Below are positions 30,435 through 39,291 of a stretch of 64,000 bases of DNA, piece by piece (the stretch's first letter is position 1; the number at the start of each line of letters is the position of its first letter). A model generated the notes under the pieces. That model was not told the origin of the DNA. It did not search any database and saw only the letters and a program-made list of their open reading frames with translations. This DNA is from Lysobacter sp. 5GHs7-4 (GTDB lineage Bacteria > Pseudomonadota > Gammaproteobacteria > Xanthomonadales > Xanthomonadaceae): assembly GCF_021284765.1 (NCBI RefSeq), contig NZ_CP089924.1, positions 2,002,001 through 2,066,000 on the forward strand, in the 5' to 3' direction. Made by a program: the position numbers and the translations under genes.

Positions 30435-30561
30435 GCGCGGCGTTCGGACCGTGGGGGCGGCGATCCCCGAATCCTAGGCAGCGCGGGCGCCGCCGCGATG
30501 TCGGCTATCCATCGTTTTGTTTCACTGTGTTACAGAGCATGGGCCGCCCCCCGCCTTCGGC

Positions 30562-30567
30562 TACCCT
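30562..30567 (+). promoter_or_regulatory. Putative -10 box of the response-regulator gene
   Basis: TACCCT ends seven bases before the chosen ATG, so transcription would begin at about the start codon. No ribosome-binding site is seen. It fits a TAnnnT-type -10 but is weak on its own; the parallel with ispG and the TetR gene supports it. Confidence 0.35.
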
Positions 30568-30574
30568 GCGCCCC

Positions 30575-31324
30575 ATGGGATCCGCCTACGCCATCGCCGC
30601 ACCAACCGTGCTGGTCGTCGACGACGACGACACCATCCGCACCATGCTCGCCCGGTTCCTGGGCGACCACGGCATGCGCGTGCTCGAAGCCGCCGACGGC
30701 ACCGGCATGGCCGAGCGCATGGCCGCCGAACCGGTCAGCGTGGTTCTGCTGGACGTGATGATGCCCGGCGACGACGGCTTCACCCTGTGCCGCAAGCTGC
30801 GCAGCAGCAGCCAGGTGCCGGTGATCCTGCTGACGGCGATGAACGGCGACACCGATCGCGTGGTCGGCCTGGAGCTGGGCGCCGACGACTACATCGCCAA
30901 GCCCTTCAATCCGCGCGAACTGCTGGCGCGCATCCGCGCCTTGCTGCGCCGCGCCGACGCCGACTGGCGCGGCGCCGCGCGCGGCGGCTCCGAGTACGCC
31001 TTCATGGGCTGGAAGCTCAACGCCCGCCACCGCAGCCTGGTGTCGCCGCAGGGCGCGCTGACCGACCTCACCAGCGGCGAGTTCGACCTGCTGCTGGCGT
31101 TCCTGGAGCATCCGCAGCGCGTGTTGTCGCGCGATCAGTTGATCGACCTGGTCAAGGGCCGCGTGCTGACGCCGTTCGATCGCAGCATCGACGTCCAGAT
31201 CAGCCGCCTGCGGCGCAAGATCGAGGATGCGCCGCAGCGCCCCAACCTGATCAAGACCGTGCGCAACGAGGGCTATATCTTCGCCGCCGACGTCAGCGTC
31301 GCCGGCGAGGCGCGCGCGCGATGA
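30575..31324 (+). CDS. OmpR-family response regulator
   Basis: 249-residue DNA-binding response regulator. The receiver domain has the acidic cluster VVDDDD (15-20), phospho-acceptor Asp60 in VVLLDVMMPGDDG, conserved Thr in LLTAMN and Lys109 in DDYIAKPFNPRELL. The C-terminal winged helix has LTSGEFDLLLAFLEHP, RVLSRDQLIDLVKG and the recognition region SIDVQISRLRRKIE. Start ATG 30575 lacks a ribosome-binding site but follows a -10-like box. Its stop overlaps the kinase start by four bases. The divergent neighbour is the FAD-monooxygenase-like gene, 140 bases away. Confidence 0.93.
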   Translation: MGSAYAIAAPTVLVVDDDDTIRTMLARFLGDHGMRVLEAADGTGMAERMAAEPVSVVLLDVMMPGDDGFTLCRKLRSSSQVPVILLTAMNGDTDRVVGLELGADDYIAKPFNPRELLARIRALLRRADADWRGAARGGSEYAFMGWKLNARHRSLVSPQGALTDLTSGEFDLLLAFLEHPQRVLSRDQLIDLVKGRVLTPFDRSIDVQISRLRRKIEDAPQRPNLIKTVRNEGYIFAADVSVAGEARAR

Positions 31325-33135
31325 CGCCCAAACCGCCGCCGGCGCGCTGGTCGCTGTCGCGCATGCGCCTGGCGCCGCGCATCGCGATCGTGGTGCTGTC
31401 GACCATGGCGATGACGCTGCTGATCGATATCGCCATCGGCATGGCCCTGCGTTCCACCGGGCCGACCCTGGTCGACGAGCAGTCGCTGGTGCAGCAGGCG
31501 TTGGACGTGCGCGCGATGATCGCCGGTCTGCCGCCGGCGCAACGCGCCGCCGCGGCCGAGGACGCCACCCAGCGGCGCAAACTCGAGTTCGACCTGCTGC
31601 CGCCCAGCGACGACCGCCACGGCCCGCCGCTGTCGGGTCTGATCGAAAGCATGCGCAAGCGCCTGGTCGAAACGCCGGACACCAGCGGCGGCGCCTACGC
31701 GGTATCGATGAACGTGCTGCCCGACGAGCAAGGCCGCGGCGTGCGCCAGGTGACCGTGGTGGTGCCGCGCCTGGGCGCCGCGCGCGGCGAGATCCTGTCG
31801 GTCGCGGCGCGCCCCGCCCTGGGCATGGTCACCATCAGCGCGCTGCCCAGCCAGGGGATGATCGCGCCCGCGCCGACGCTGCCGGCCGAAGCCGTGGTCG
31901 ACGTTCCCGCCAGCGGGGAGACGGCCGATTTCGCGCGCACCGAGCTGGTCGCGCAGGACGCGGCCGAACTGCAGCCGCGTATGCCCGAACGGCCCGACGA
32001 GACCTGGGGCGAGACCGCCAACGCGCGCCCGCGCATGCTCGCCCTGCGCGACGGACCCGGCGCAGCGCCGCCCGCGCGCATCGCGGTGCGCAGCATGAGC
32101 GCCGACCCGCCGGCGCCGTCGCCGTTGGGGCGTCTGGGCATGATGTTGGGATCGGGCGTGGGGCCGGCGTTCCTGGAAGGCTTGCGCACCGATACGCCGC
32201 CGCCGCGCATGTCGGTGGCGATCGAACTGCCCGACGGCGGCTGGCTGCTCGCCAGCCCGGGCCGGCCGAGTCCGCGCTGGCTGCAGCATCTGTTCAAGCT
32301 CAGCGGCATGCTGGTGCTGATCGTCGCGGTGGCCGGCCTGTCGGTATGGACCGCGCGCAGCTTCCTGCAGCCGCTGGGCAAGCTCTCGCACGCCGCCGAG
32401 CGCCTGGGCCGCGAGCGCGAGCCGACGCCGATCGAGGGCATGACCGTGCCCGAGTACGCCGCCATCGCGCACAAGTTCAACGAAATGCAGGTGCGGCTGA
32501 AGCGCTTCGTCGACGACCGCACGCAACAGCTGGCGGCGATCTCGCACGACCTGCGCACGCCGCTCACGCGCATGCGCCTGTACGCCGAGTACGTCGACGA
32601 CGGGCACCGCGACCGCCTGCTGGCCGAGATCGCGCAGATGGAGACCATGATCTCCGGCTGCCTGGCCTTCGCCGGCGAGGACGCCAGCCTGGAACCGCAC
32701 CAGACCGTGGACCTGGCCTCGCTGCTGATCAGCCTGTGCGACGACGTCGCCGACGGCGGCGGCGACGCGCTGTACGACGGCCCGGACCACGCCTACCTGC
32801 CGTGCCAGCCGATCGCGATGCGGCGCGCGTTCGCCAACCTCATCGACAACGGCTGCCGCTACGGCGACCGCGTGCGGGTGTCGCTGCAGGAAACCGAACA
32901 GGCGCTGCGAGTGACCATCGTCGATGCCGGCCCCGGCATTCCGCCGGAGCAATACGAGCACGCGTTCGCGCCGTTCAGGCGCCTGGACCAGGCGCGCGCG
33001 CGCCATGCCGGCGGTTCCGGCTTGGGCCTGTCGATCGCGCGCAGCGTGGTGCGCGGGCACGGCGGCGACATCGCCCTGGCGCCGGGCGTGCAGGGCGGCT
33101 TGCAGGTGCGGGTGGAATTGCCCAAGCCGACCTGA
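31321..33135 (+). CDS. Sensor histidine kinase, EnvZ-like with long periplasmic domain
   Basis: 604-residue membrane kinase partnered with the preceding regulator. First helix about 20-41, second about 329-346, leaving an unusually long (~285-residue) Ala/Pro/Arg-rich extracytoplasmic region without a recognised sensor domain. A HAMP-like segment (QPLGKLSHAAERLGRER) precedes the H-box AISHDLRTPLTRMRLY (His409). ATP-binding boxes are NLIDNGCRYG, DAGPGIP and GGSGLGLSIA. ATG 31321 overlaps the regulator stop (ATGA). The signal it senses cannot be inferred. Confidence 0.93.
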   Translation: MTPKPPPARWSLSRMRLAPRIAIVVLSTMAMTLLIDIAIGMALRSTGPTLVDEQSLVQQALDVRAMIAGLPPAQRAAAAEDATQRRKLEFDLLPPSDDRHGPPLSGLIESMRKRLVETPDTSGGAYAVSMNVLPDEQGRGVRQVTVVVPRLGAARGEILSVAARPALGMVTISALPSQGMIAPAPTLPAEAVVDVPASGETADFARTELVAQDAAELQPRMPERPDETWGETANARPRMLALRDGPGAAPPARIAVRSMSADPPAPSPLGRLGMMLGSGVGPAFLEGLRTDTPPPRMSVAIELPDGGWLLASPGRPSPRWLQHLFKLSGMLVLIVAVAGLSVWTARSFLQPLGKLSHAAERLGREREPTPIEGMTVPEYAAIAHKFNEMQVRLKRFVDDRTQQLAAISHDLRTPLTRMRLYAEYVDDGHRDRLLAEIAQMETMISGCLAFAGEDASLEPHQTVDLASLLISLCDDVADGGGDALYDGPDHAYLPCQPIAMRRAFANLIDNGCRYGDRVRVSLQETEQALRVTIVDAGPGIPPEQYEHAFAPFRRLDQARARHAGGSGLGLSIARSVVRGHGGDIALAPGVQGGLQVRVELPKPT

Positions 33136-33492
33136 GCGGCCGCGCGTCGCCACGACGATGCCGGCGACGGCTTGCGGATCGTGTCCGCCCATCGTTCCCA
33201 AACACGCAAAAACTTGTGCGCAATCCATACGCGACATGAACGTCGTCGCGACCGTTCGAATCAGTTCGAACCGTGCGCACGCTCGCATCGCAACACTCGA
33301 CCGCATCGCAACACCATTGCGGAACAGTACGCAGCACGCGGCGATGCACGCCGCGCACGCGTAAACGAACGACGGGCCGGATCGCCCTCCACCTCATCGC
33401 AGGCGCAGCTCGCCCGCGCCGTCGGCGCGCGCGACGGCGGCTTGCGCCCGATGCCGCGCGCAACGCGGCCAGGACCGACAGAGGCAGCGACG
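33136..33492. other. 357-base stretch with a small inverted repeat
   Basis: No gene supported; the AraC-type frame is open through part of it but its codon content is not protein-like there. GTTCGAA (33254-33260) and TTCGAAC (33265-33271) form a 7-bp inverted repeat with a four-base spacer, a possible operator ahead of the AraC-type regulator gene. Confidence 0.4.
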
Positions 33493-34437
33493 ATGCAAAG
33501 CGAATACCACCATTACGGCGCGCAGGAAGGCTGGGAGAGCGTCGAGTGCGGCCAGATGGTCGACAGCGACCGCGCGCCGTCCAGCGACGGCTTCCAGCTT
33601 TATCTCGTGCGCGACTTCGGCAGCGTGCGCGTATCGGGCGTCTCGCCCTCGTACTGGCTGCAGCTGCGCGGACGTTCGCAGATCGAGAGCCGCGAGGGCC
33701 GCTTCACGCTGAACCGCAACCAATGGATCGCGTTCGATCGCGACAGCGCGCCGCGCATCGACACCGAACGCCGCGGCCTGGCGATCGGTTTCAGCTGCAA
33801 GCCCTCGCTGATGCGCGAGATCGAGCGCCACGCGCGCATCGACCTGATCCCGGGCGACGGCCGCGTCGATGCCGCGCAGCGGCGCGCGCTGGTGCGGCTG
33901 TGGCGACGCAGCGCCACCAGCGCCTCCGGCGCGGGCCTGGCCAATCAGCGTCTGGCCGCGTTCCGCATGCTGCTGGCCTACGTGCACGAGACCCAGCACG
34001 AACTCGACGAACTGCTGGAACGCTGCCCCGGCCGCCGCCGCGCGCGCCAGCGCCAGGTGTTGGGCCGGCTGCAGCGCGCGCGCCTGTACCTGCGCGGCAA
34101 CGCGCACCGCGTGGTGCTGATGGACGAGCTGGCGCAGCTCACCAGTTTCTCGACCTGGTGGATCTCCAAGACCTTCCATGCGGTGTACGGCATCACCGTG
34201 CAGGCCGCCTGCGTGAACCAGCGCGTGCACCAGGCCTGCGAGCTGCTGCGCGATTCGCGTCTGTCGATCGGCGAGGTCAGCCATGCCTGCGGCTTCGACT
34301 CGCCGTGCAGCTTCGCGCGCACCTTTCGCGCGCGCATGGGTTGCACCGCCAGCGAGTACCGCGCGAAAGCCAGCGGCCAGAAATCCGCAAGCCCGGCGCC
34401 CGTATTGCGCACCCTGATGCAGCTCGCCGCGCCGTAG
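33493..34437 (+). CDS. AraC-family transcriptional regulator
   Basis: 314-residue regulator. The N-terminal ~190 residues resemble a cupin-type sensing domain (VSGVSPSYWLQLRGRSQIESREG, NQWIAFDRDSAP). The C-terminal ~100 residues form the double helix-turn-helix: VLMDELAQLTSFSTWWISKTF and RLSIGEVSHACGFDSPCSFA, followed by FRARMGCTASEYRA. ATG 33493 has GAGG at useful spacing and begins where homology-like sequence starts; the frame is open to 33172. It is co-directional with and 70 bases before a TonB receptor gene, its most probable target (inference). Confidence 0.85.
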   Translation: MQSEYHHYGAQEGWESVECGQMVDSDRAPSSDGFQLYLVRDFGSVRVSGVSPSYWLQLRGRSQIESREGRFTLNRNQWIAFDRDSAPRIDTERRGLAIGFSCKPSLMREIERHARIDLIPGDGRVDAAQRRALVRLWRRSATSASGAGLANQRLAAFRMLLAYVHETQHELDELLERCPGRRRARQRQVLGRLQRARLYLRGNAHRVVLMDELAQLTSFSTWWISKTFHAVYGITVQAACVNQRVHQACELLRDSRLSIGEVSHACGFDSPCSFARTFRARMGCTASEYRAKASGQKSASPAPVLRTLMQLAAP

Positions 34438-34507
34438 TTTGGCCTGCGTTTAACGCGTCGATAACAAGACGCGAAACGCAACCACCACTACGAGGGGACA
34501 TCGCTAG

Positions 34508-37297
34508 ATGAAGCAGTACGCCACTACCTCCGCAACCCGCCGCGCCAGGCTGCCGCTGGAAATCGCCATCGCATTGGCGGTCGTCGCGCCGGTCGCGCAG
34601 GCGCAGGACCAGGCCGCCGCCGACGACAAGGCGCCGACCGACATCGACCGCATCCAGGTCACCGGTTCGCGCATCAAGCGCGCCGACATCGAGACCTCGC
34701 AGCCGATCTTCACCCTGACCCGCGCCGAGATCGACAAGCAGGGCGTGACCTCGGTCGCCGACGTGCTGCAGCGCATCTCCACCAACGGCGCCGCGCTCAA
34801 CACCACCTTCAACAACGGCGGCGACGGCTCGGCCGGCATCAGCCTGCGCAACCTCGGCAGCGGCCGCACCCTGGTGCTGGTCAACGGCCGTCGCTGGACC
34901 ACCCAGCTCGACGGCACGGTCGACCTCAACACCATTCCGGCCTCGATCATCGAGCGCGTGGAAGTGCTGAAGGACGGCGCCTCGACCATCTACGGCTCCG
35001 ACGCCATCGCCGGCGTGGTCAACATCATCACCCGCAGCAACTTCGAGGGCGCCGAGGCCGGCGCCTACATCGGCCAGTTCGGCCAGGGCGACGGCACGCG
35101 TCAGGCGTACGACTTCAGCCTGGGCGTGAGCAACGACCGCTCCTCGCTGCTGATCGGCGGCTCCTACGTCAAGGAAGAGGCGGTGATGGCGGGCGACCGC
35201 GATATCTCCGCCGGCGGGCCGCCGTTCTTCGGCGGTCAAAGCAGCACCGGCTTTCCCGGCTCGTTCGTCGATCCGCGCGACAACAAGCGCTACGTGCTGG
35301 GCCCCAACAACACCTTCGTGCCGTTCAACGCCAATGTGCACGGCTACAACACCGCGCCGGACAACTACCTGCTGACGCCGCAGGAGCGCAAGTCGCTGTT
35401 CGCGCAGGGCACCTTCGACATCACCGACCAGCTGACCTTCCGCGTCGAGACGCTGTACAACCAGCGCCTGTCCGAGCAGCTGCTGGCGGCGATGCCGGTG
35501 ACCGGCCTGCGCCTGAGCGGGCAGAGCATCTACAACCCGACCAAGGGCACCGCCGGCGAGCGCGACCTGATCAGCGTCAGCCGTCGCTTCCAGGAATCGG
35601 GCGGCCGCTCGTTCAACCAAGACGTCAAGAACTTCCATTTCTTCGGTGGGCTGGAGGGCTACTTCAACCTCGGCGAGCGCACCTTCGACTGGGACGTGGG
35701 CTACCGCTACGACCGTTCCGACGAGAACACCATCACCTACGGCCTGTTCAATCTGGCCAACCTGCGCAACGCCTACGGCCCGTCCTTCATCGACGGCGCC
35801 GGCGTCGCCCGCTGCGGCACGCCCACCGCGGTGATCGCCGGCTGCGTGCCGATCAATCCGCTGGGCGGCCTGGGCTCGATCAGCAAGGAGGCGCTGGACT
35901 ACGTGTCCTTCACCGCGCACGACTCGCGCAAGGTCGAATCCACCAGCTACACCGCCAACATCAGCGGCGACCTGTTCGACCTGCCGGCCGGCGCGCTGGG
36001 CTTCGCGGCCGGTTACGAGCACCGCAAGGAGAGCGGCCAGTTCGATCCCGACGCGTTCATCGCCGCCGGCCTGAGCACCGGCAACGGCAGCAAGCCGACC
36101 CGTGGCGATTACTCGCTGGACGATCTGTACGTCGAGTTCGCGGTGCCGGTGCTGGCCGATCTGCCGTTCGCCAAGATGCTGGATTTCTCGGTGGCCACGC
36201 GCTACTCGGACTACAGCAACTTCGGCGATACGCTCAACAGCAAGTTCGGTTTCCGCTGGAAGCCGTTCGAGGATCTGCTGATCCGCGGCAACTGGTCCGA
36301 GGGCTTCCGCGCCCCCAGCATCACCAACCTCTACGCCGGCGATGCCGACACCTTCGTCAGCTATGCCGATCCCTGCTCCAGCCACAGCGGCCGCCGTGCC
36401 GACCCGACCGTGGCCGCGCGCTGCGCCGCCGACGGTGTGCCTGCCGGCTACACCCAGTCGGGCAGCGGTTCCTCGCGTCAGACCGTGGAGGCGTTCACCA
36501 ACAAGTCCAATCCGGATCTGCAGCCGGAAACCTCGGTCAGCAAGACTTTGGGCTTCGTCTACAGCCCGGGCTGGCTGCAGGGCTTCGACATCGCGGTGGA
36601 CTGGTACCAGATCACCATCGAGAACGCGATCACGCGCCCCACCGCGCAGTTCGTGCTCGACAAGTGCTACTCCGGCACGGCCGGCGAGCGCGCGGTGTAC
36701 TGCGCCCTGTTCAAGCGCGACAACGCCTACCCCGGCAATCCGGGCACCATCACCGACATGGACTTGCCGCTGCTGAACCTGGCCGAGTACACGGTGGAGG
36801 GCTTCGACGTGACCATGAACTACCGGCTGCCGGAAACGGTGTACGGCAAGTTCTCGGTGAGCTGGGATACCAGCTACACCTCGAACTGGGAGACCCGCAC
36901 CACCAAGGACTCCAAGCCCGAGCAGCGTCAGGGCCTGTATCTGCCGCAAGACCCGTACTGGCGCATCAAGTCCAACCTGTACCTGGACTGGAGCAAGGGC
37001 GACTTCGGCGCGACCTGGGGCATGCGCTACAAGTCCGGCATCGACGAGACCTGCCCGGCGGCGTTCAAGGCCTATTGCTCGAGCCCGGACACGCTGGAGA
37101 ACCACCTGGGCGCGGTGACGTACCACGACGTGCAGTTCCGCTACAACACGCCGTGGAACGCGACGGTGTCGATCGGCGCCAACAACGTGTTCGAGAAGGA
37201 ACCGCCGCTGGCCCTGACCGCGCCGTACAACCAGTTCGATCAGCAGTACGACGTGCCCGGCCGCTACTACTACATGCAGTACCGTCAGCGCTTCTGA
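34508..37297 (+). CDS. TonB-dependent outer-membrane receptor (no signalling domain)
   Basis: 929 residues. A signal peptide (about 1-32, ending VAQAQ) is followed directly by the TonB-box region DRIQVTGSRIKR. The plug domain (about 60-175) has LRNLGSGRTLVLVNGRRW and EVLKDGASTIYGSDAIAGVVNI. The beta-barrel ends in Phe (YYYMQYRQRF), as required for outer-membrane insertion. This branch (IQVTGSRIKR, many Asn/Gly turns) is the expanded Xanthomonadaceae type often linked to carbohydrate or peptide uptake; the ligand is unknown. No STN domain, unlike the receptor at 39292. A strong terminator follows. Confidence 0.93.
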   Translation: MKQYATTSATRRARLPLEIAIALAVVAPVAQAQDQAAADDKAPTDIDRIQVTGSRIKRADIETSQPIFTLTRAEIDKQGVTSVADVLQRISTNGAALNTTFNNGGDGSAGISLRNLGSGRTLVLVNGRRWTTQLDGTVDLNTIPASIIERVEVLKDGASTIYGSDAIAGVVNIITRSNFEGAEAGAYIGQFGQGDGTRQAYDFSLGVSNDRSSLLIGGSYVKEEAVMAGDRDISAGGPPFFGGQSSTGFPGSFVDPRDNKRYVLGPNNTFVPFNANVHGYNTAPDNYLLTPQERKSLFAQGTFDITDQLTFRVETLYNQRLSEQLLAAMPVTGLRLSGQSIYNPTKGTAGERDLISVSRRFQESGGRSFNQDVKNFHFFGGLEGYFNLGERTFDWDVGYRYDRSDENTITYGLFNLANLRNAYGPSFIDGAGVARCGTPTAVIAGCVPINPLGGLGSISKEALDYVSFTAHDSRKVESTSYTANISGDLFDLPAGALGFAAGYEHRKESGQFDPDAFIAAGLSTGNGSKPTRGDYSLDDLYVEFAVPVLADLPFAKMLDFSVATRYSDYSNFGDTLNSKFGFRWKPFEDLLIRGNWSEGFRAPSITNLYAGDADTFVSYADPCSSHSGRRADPTVAARCAADGVPAGYTQSGSGSSRQTVEAFTNKSNPDLQPETSVSKTLGFVYSPGWLQGFDIAVDWYQITIENAITRPTAQFVLDKCYSGTAGERAVYCALFKRDNAYPGNPGTITDMDLPLLNLAEYTVEGFDVTMNYRLPETVYGKFSVSWDTSYTSNWETRTTKDSKPEQRQGLYLPQDPYWRIKSNLYLDWSKGDFGATWGMRYKSGIDETCPAAFKAYCSSPDTLENHLGAVTYHDVQFRYNTPWNATVSIGANNVFEKEPPLALTAPYNQFDQQYDVPGRYYYMQYRQRF

Positions 37298-37345
37298 GTG
37301 CGGCGGGCGTCAGGCCCGCTGCATTCGGATTCGATCCCGACCAGA

Positions 37346-37374
37346 CCCCGGCGCCGATGGCGCCGGGGTTTTTT
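37346..37374 (+). terminator. Rho-independent terminator after the TonB receptor gene
   Basis: 10-bp perfect stem CCCCGGCGCC/GGCGCCGGGG with loop GAT, followed by six T. Confidence 0.95.
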
Positions 37375-37418
37375 CGTTCGGTCGCTTCGGTGACGTTCGA
37401 GAGGCGCGGCGTGGCGAC

Positions 37419-37488
37419 GATGCGGTTAACACCGCATCTTACGAAGCCGGGCTAGTAGGATGCGGTAAGCCGCGGGCGCACCGCATCG
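37419..37488. repeat. Head-to-head pair of GATGCGG palindromic elements
   Basis: Left element 37419-37438 has stem GATGCGGT/ACCGCATC and runs into TTAC. The right element 37455-37488 begins GTAGGATGCGG and ends ACCGCATCG with GCC-rich interior. They are the same family as 11810-11833, 11911-11943 and 62419-62442. The pair sits between the terminator of the TonB receptor gene and the convergent fecR-like gene. Confidence 0.8.
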
Positions 37489-37508
37489 TTCGCCATGCAC
37501 GGCGAGTG

Positions 37509-38531
37509 TCAGCGCCGCTCGCTCAACACCAGTTCGCCGCCCGGCGCATCCGATACCTGCACCGGATACAAGGTCTGCAAGGCCTCGACGAACGCGTGCG
37601 GGTCGTCGCTGCGGAACACGCCGCTGACGCGGATGCGTGCCAGCGCGGGGTCGCGCAGCACGATGGCGCGCCGGCTGTAGCGGTTGAACTCGCCCACGGC
37701 CGCCGACAGCGCCTGGTCGTCGAAGGCCAGCTTGCCCGACAGCCAGGCCGGCAAGGCGGCGTGACCGGCGTCGATCATGCGCAAGGGTTTGCGCTGGCCG
37801 AAGCTGGCCTTCTGTCCGGGCGCCAGCATCGCCAGGCCCACCGGCACCGCGTCGCCGCTGGCGGCCGCCAGCAACAGCACGCGGCCTTCGATCAAGGCCA
37901 CCTCGATCTCGCCGTCGCGGCGGTAGACCTCGAATTCCGTGCCGACCGCGCGCACGCTGCCGTCTTCGGTGCGGACCAGGAACGGACGCGCCTGCTTGGC
38001 GACGCGGAAGAACGCGCGCCCACGTAGCAGCGAGATACGGCGTTCGTCGGCGGAGTAGCGCACCCGCACGCGGGTGTCGGTGTCCAGGCTCATGCGCGAG
38101 CCGTCTTCCAGTGCGATCGTGCGGCTCTCGCCGACCGCGGTGACGTACTGCTGCTCCGGCACCGCCGGCGGCGGCTGCAGCAGACGCCAGCCGATCGCGG
38201 CCACCGCGATCAGCGCCGCCGCCGCGCCGCTCCAGGCGAGCAGGCGCCCGCGCCCGCGGCGCGGGGGCTGACGCGTCGCCGCCGCTGCCGGCGCCTGCGC
38301 GCGCACGCGCAGCGCGATCTCCGGATGCGCGGCGTGGTCGCCGGCGCCGGCCCACAGACGCTCCATGCGTTCGTAGGCGGCGCGGTGGCGCGCATCGGCG
38401 TCCAGCCATTGCCGGCACTGGCCGCGCTCGTTCTCGGTGACGTCGTCGGCGCGCAGCCGGGCGAACCAGGCAGCGGCCTGGCGGCGGATCGGGTCGCCGC
38501 CTTCGACGACGTTCAAACGGGGGCTGCTCAC
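37509..38531 (-). CDS. FecR-family anti-sigma/sigma-regulator
   Basis: 340-residue membrane regulator. The N-terminal DUF4880 domain (about 13-60, AAAWFARLRADDVTENERGQCRQWLDADARH split around the usual W and L positions) binds the sigma factor. A single transmembrane helix (about 97-117) leads to the periplasmic FecR domain (about 128-235, SRMSLDTDTRVRVRYSADER, GRAFFRVAKQARPFLV, VRAVGTEFEV). A C-terminal segment (ALSAAVGEFNRYSRRAIVL) contacts the receptor signalling domain. The start is GTG, overlapping the sigma stop by four bases. Forms a surface-signalling set with the sigma gene and the divergent STN receptor. Confidence 0.93.
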   Translation of the reverse strand: MSSPRLNVVEGGDPIRRQAAAWFARLRADDVTENERGQCRQWLDADARHRAAYERMERLWAGAGDHAAHPEIALRVRAQAPAAAATRQPPRRGRGRLLAWSGAAAALIAVAAIGWRLLQPPPAVPEQQYVTAVGESRTIALEDGSRMSLDTDTRVRVRYSADERRISLLRGRAFFRVAKQARPFLVRTEDGSVRAVGTEFEVYRRDGEIEVALIEGRVLLLAAASGDAVPVGLAMLAPGQKASFGQRKPLRMIDAGHAALPAWLSGKLAFDDQALSAAVGEFNRYSRRAIVLRDPALARIRVSGVFRSDDPHAFVEALQTLYPVQVSDAPGGELVLSERR

Positions 38532-39124
38532 ATGTCTCCCAATCGTGTATCGAAGTGCAGCAGGGCGCGCATCATCTGCTTTTCCACCGCGCTCACGCTG
38601 ATCTCCAGGCGTCCGGCGATGGCGCTGTAGGTCAGGCCCTCGTAGCGCTGCAGGAGGAACACCTGCCGGCAGCGCGGCGACAGCTCGTCCAAGGCCTGCA
38701 GAAACAGCTGCAGGCGCCGGTTGCCTTCGTAGACGCGCTCGCCGTGCGGCACCTCACTCGGCCAGTCGCCGCTCAGTTCGTCCAGCGACACGTGCTGCTG
38801 CACGCAATGGCTGAGGTCGCGGCGGAATCGGTCGCGCATCAGGTTCGACGCGATGCGCAGCAGGTAGGCCTCGACGTTGAGCACATCGGTCGGCGAGGGC
38901 ATGCGCATCAAGCGCACCAGCGCCTCTTGCGCCAGGTCCTCGGCGTCGTCCGGGTTGGGCAGGTGGCGTAGGAAATACCGGACCAGCGCCGGCCGGTGCT
39001 GCTCGATCATGCGCGGCAGGTCGAAACGCTGCGCCGCAGGATCGGCCGCCTCCGCCACGTCGAGCATGCCCTTATCGAGCGTGCACTTGTCGAGCGTGCC
39101 CTTATCGATCGCGCCCCCGTTCAT
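38528..39124 (-). CDS. ECF RNA polymerase sigma factor (FecI-like)
   Basis: 198 residues. Region 2 (about 45-105: RYFLRHLPNPDDAEDLAQEAL, then YLLRIASNLMRDRFRR) binds the -10 element and core; region 4 (about 140-190: ALDELSPRCRQVFLLQRYEG, SAIAGRLEISVSAVEKQMMRAL) binds -35. The N-terminus has a micro-repeat IDKGTLDKCTLDKGMLD encoded by near-identical 15-base units, which may be a non-conserved tail or a mis-set start; Met20 is an alternative. It is co-transcribed with fecR and divergent from the STN receptor, its expected target. Confidence 0.92.
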   Translation of the reverse strand: MNGGAIDKGTLDKCTLDKGMLDVAEAADPAAQRFDLPRMIEQHRPALVRYFLRHLPNPDDAEDLAQEALVRLMRMPSPTDVLNVEAYLLRIASNLMRDRFRRDLSHCVQQHVSLDELSGDWPSEVPHGERVYEGNRRLQLFLQALDELSPRCRQVFLLQRYEGLTYSAIAGRLEISVSAVEKQMMRALLHFDTRLGDM

Positions 39125-39291
39125 CGCCTTGCGCCCTCAGCCAGGTCGGACGCACGCTAAGTGATGCGCGCCGCCGCGGCAAGTGCGTTGCGGTCATGTG
39201 AGGTATCGGTGGAATGCTGCGTCTGCTTCGGGCAAGGGAGTGGATTACGCCAGTCAGGGACGGCTCCATCGTCAGCCGGGGGAAGGTTTCA

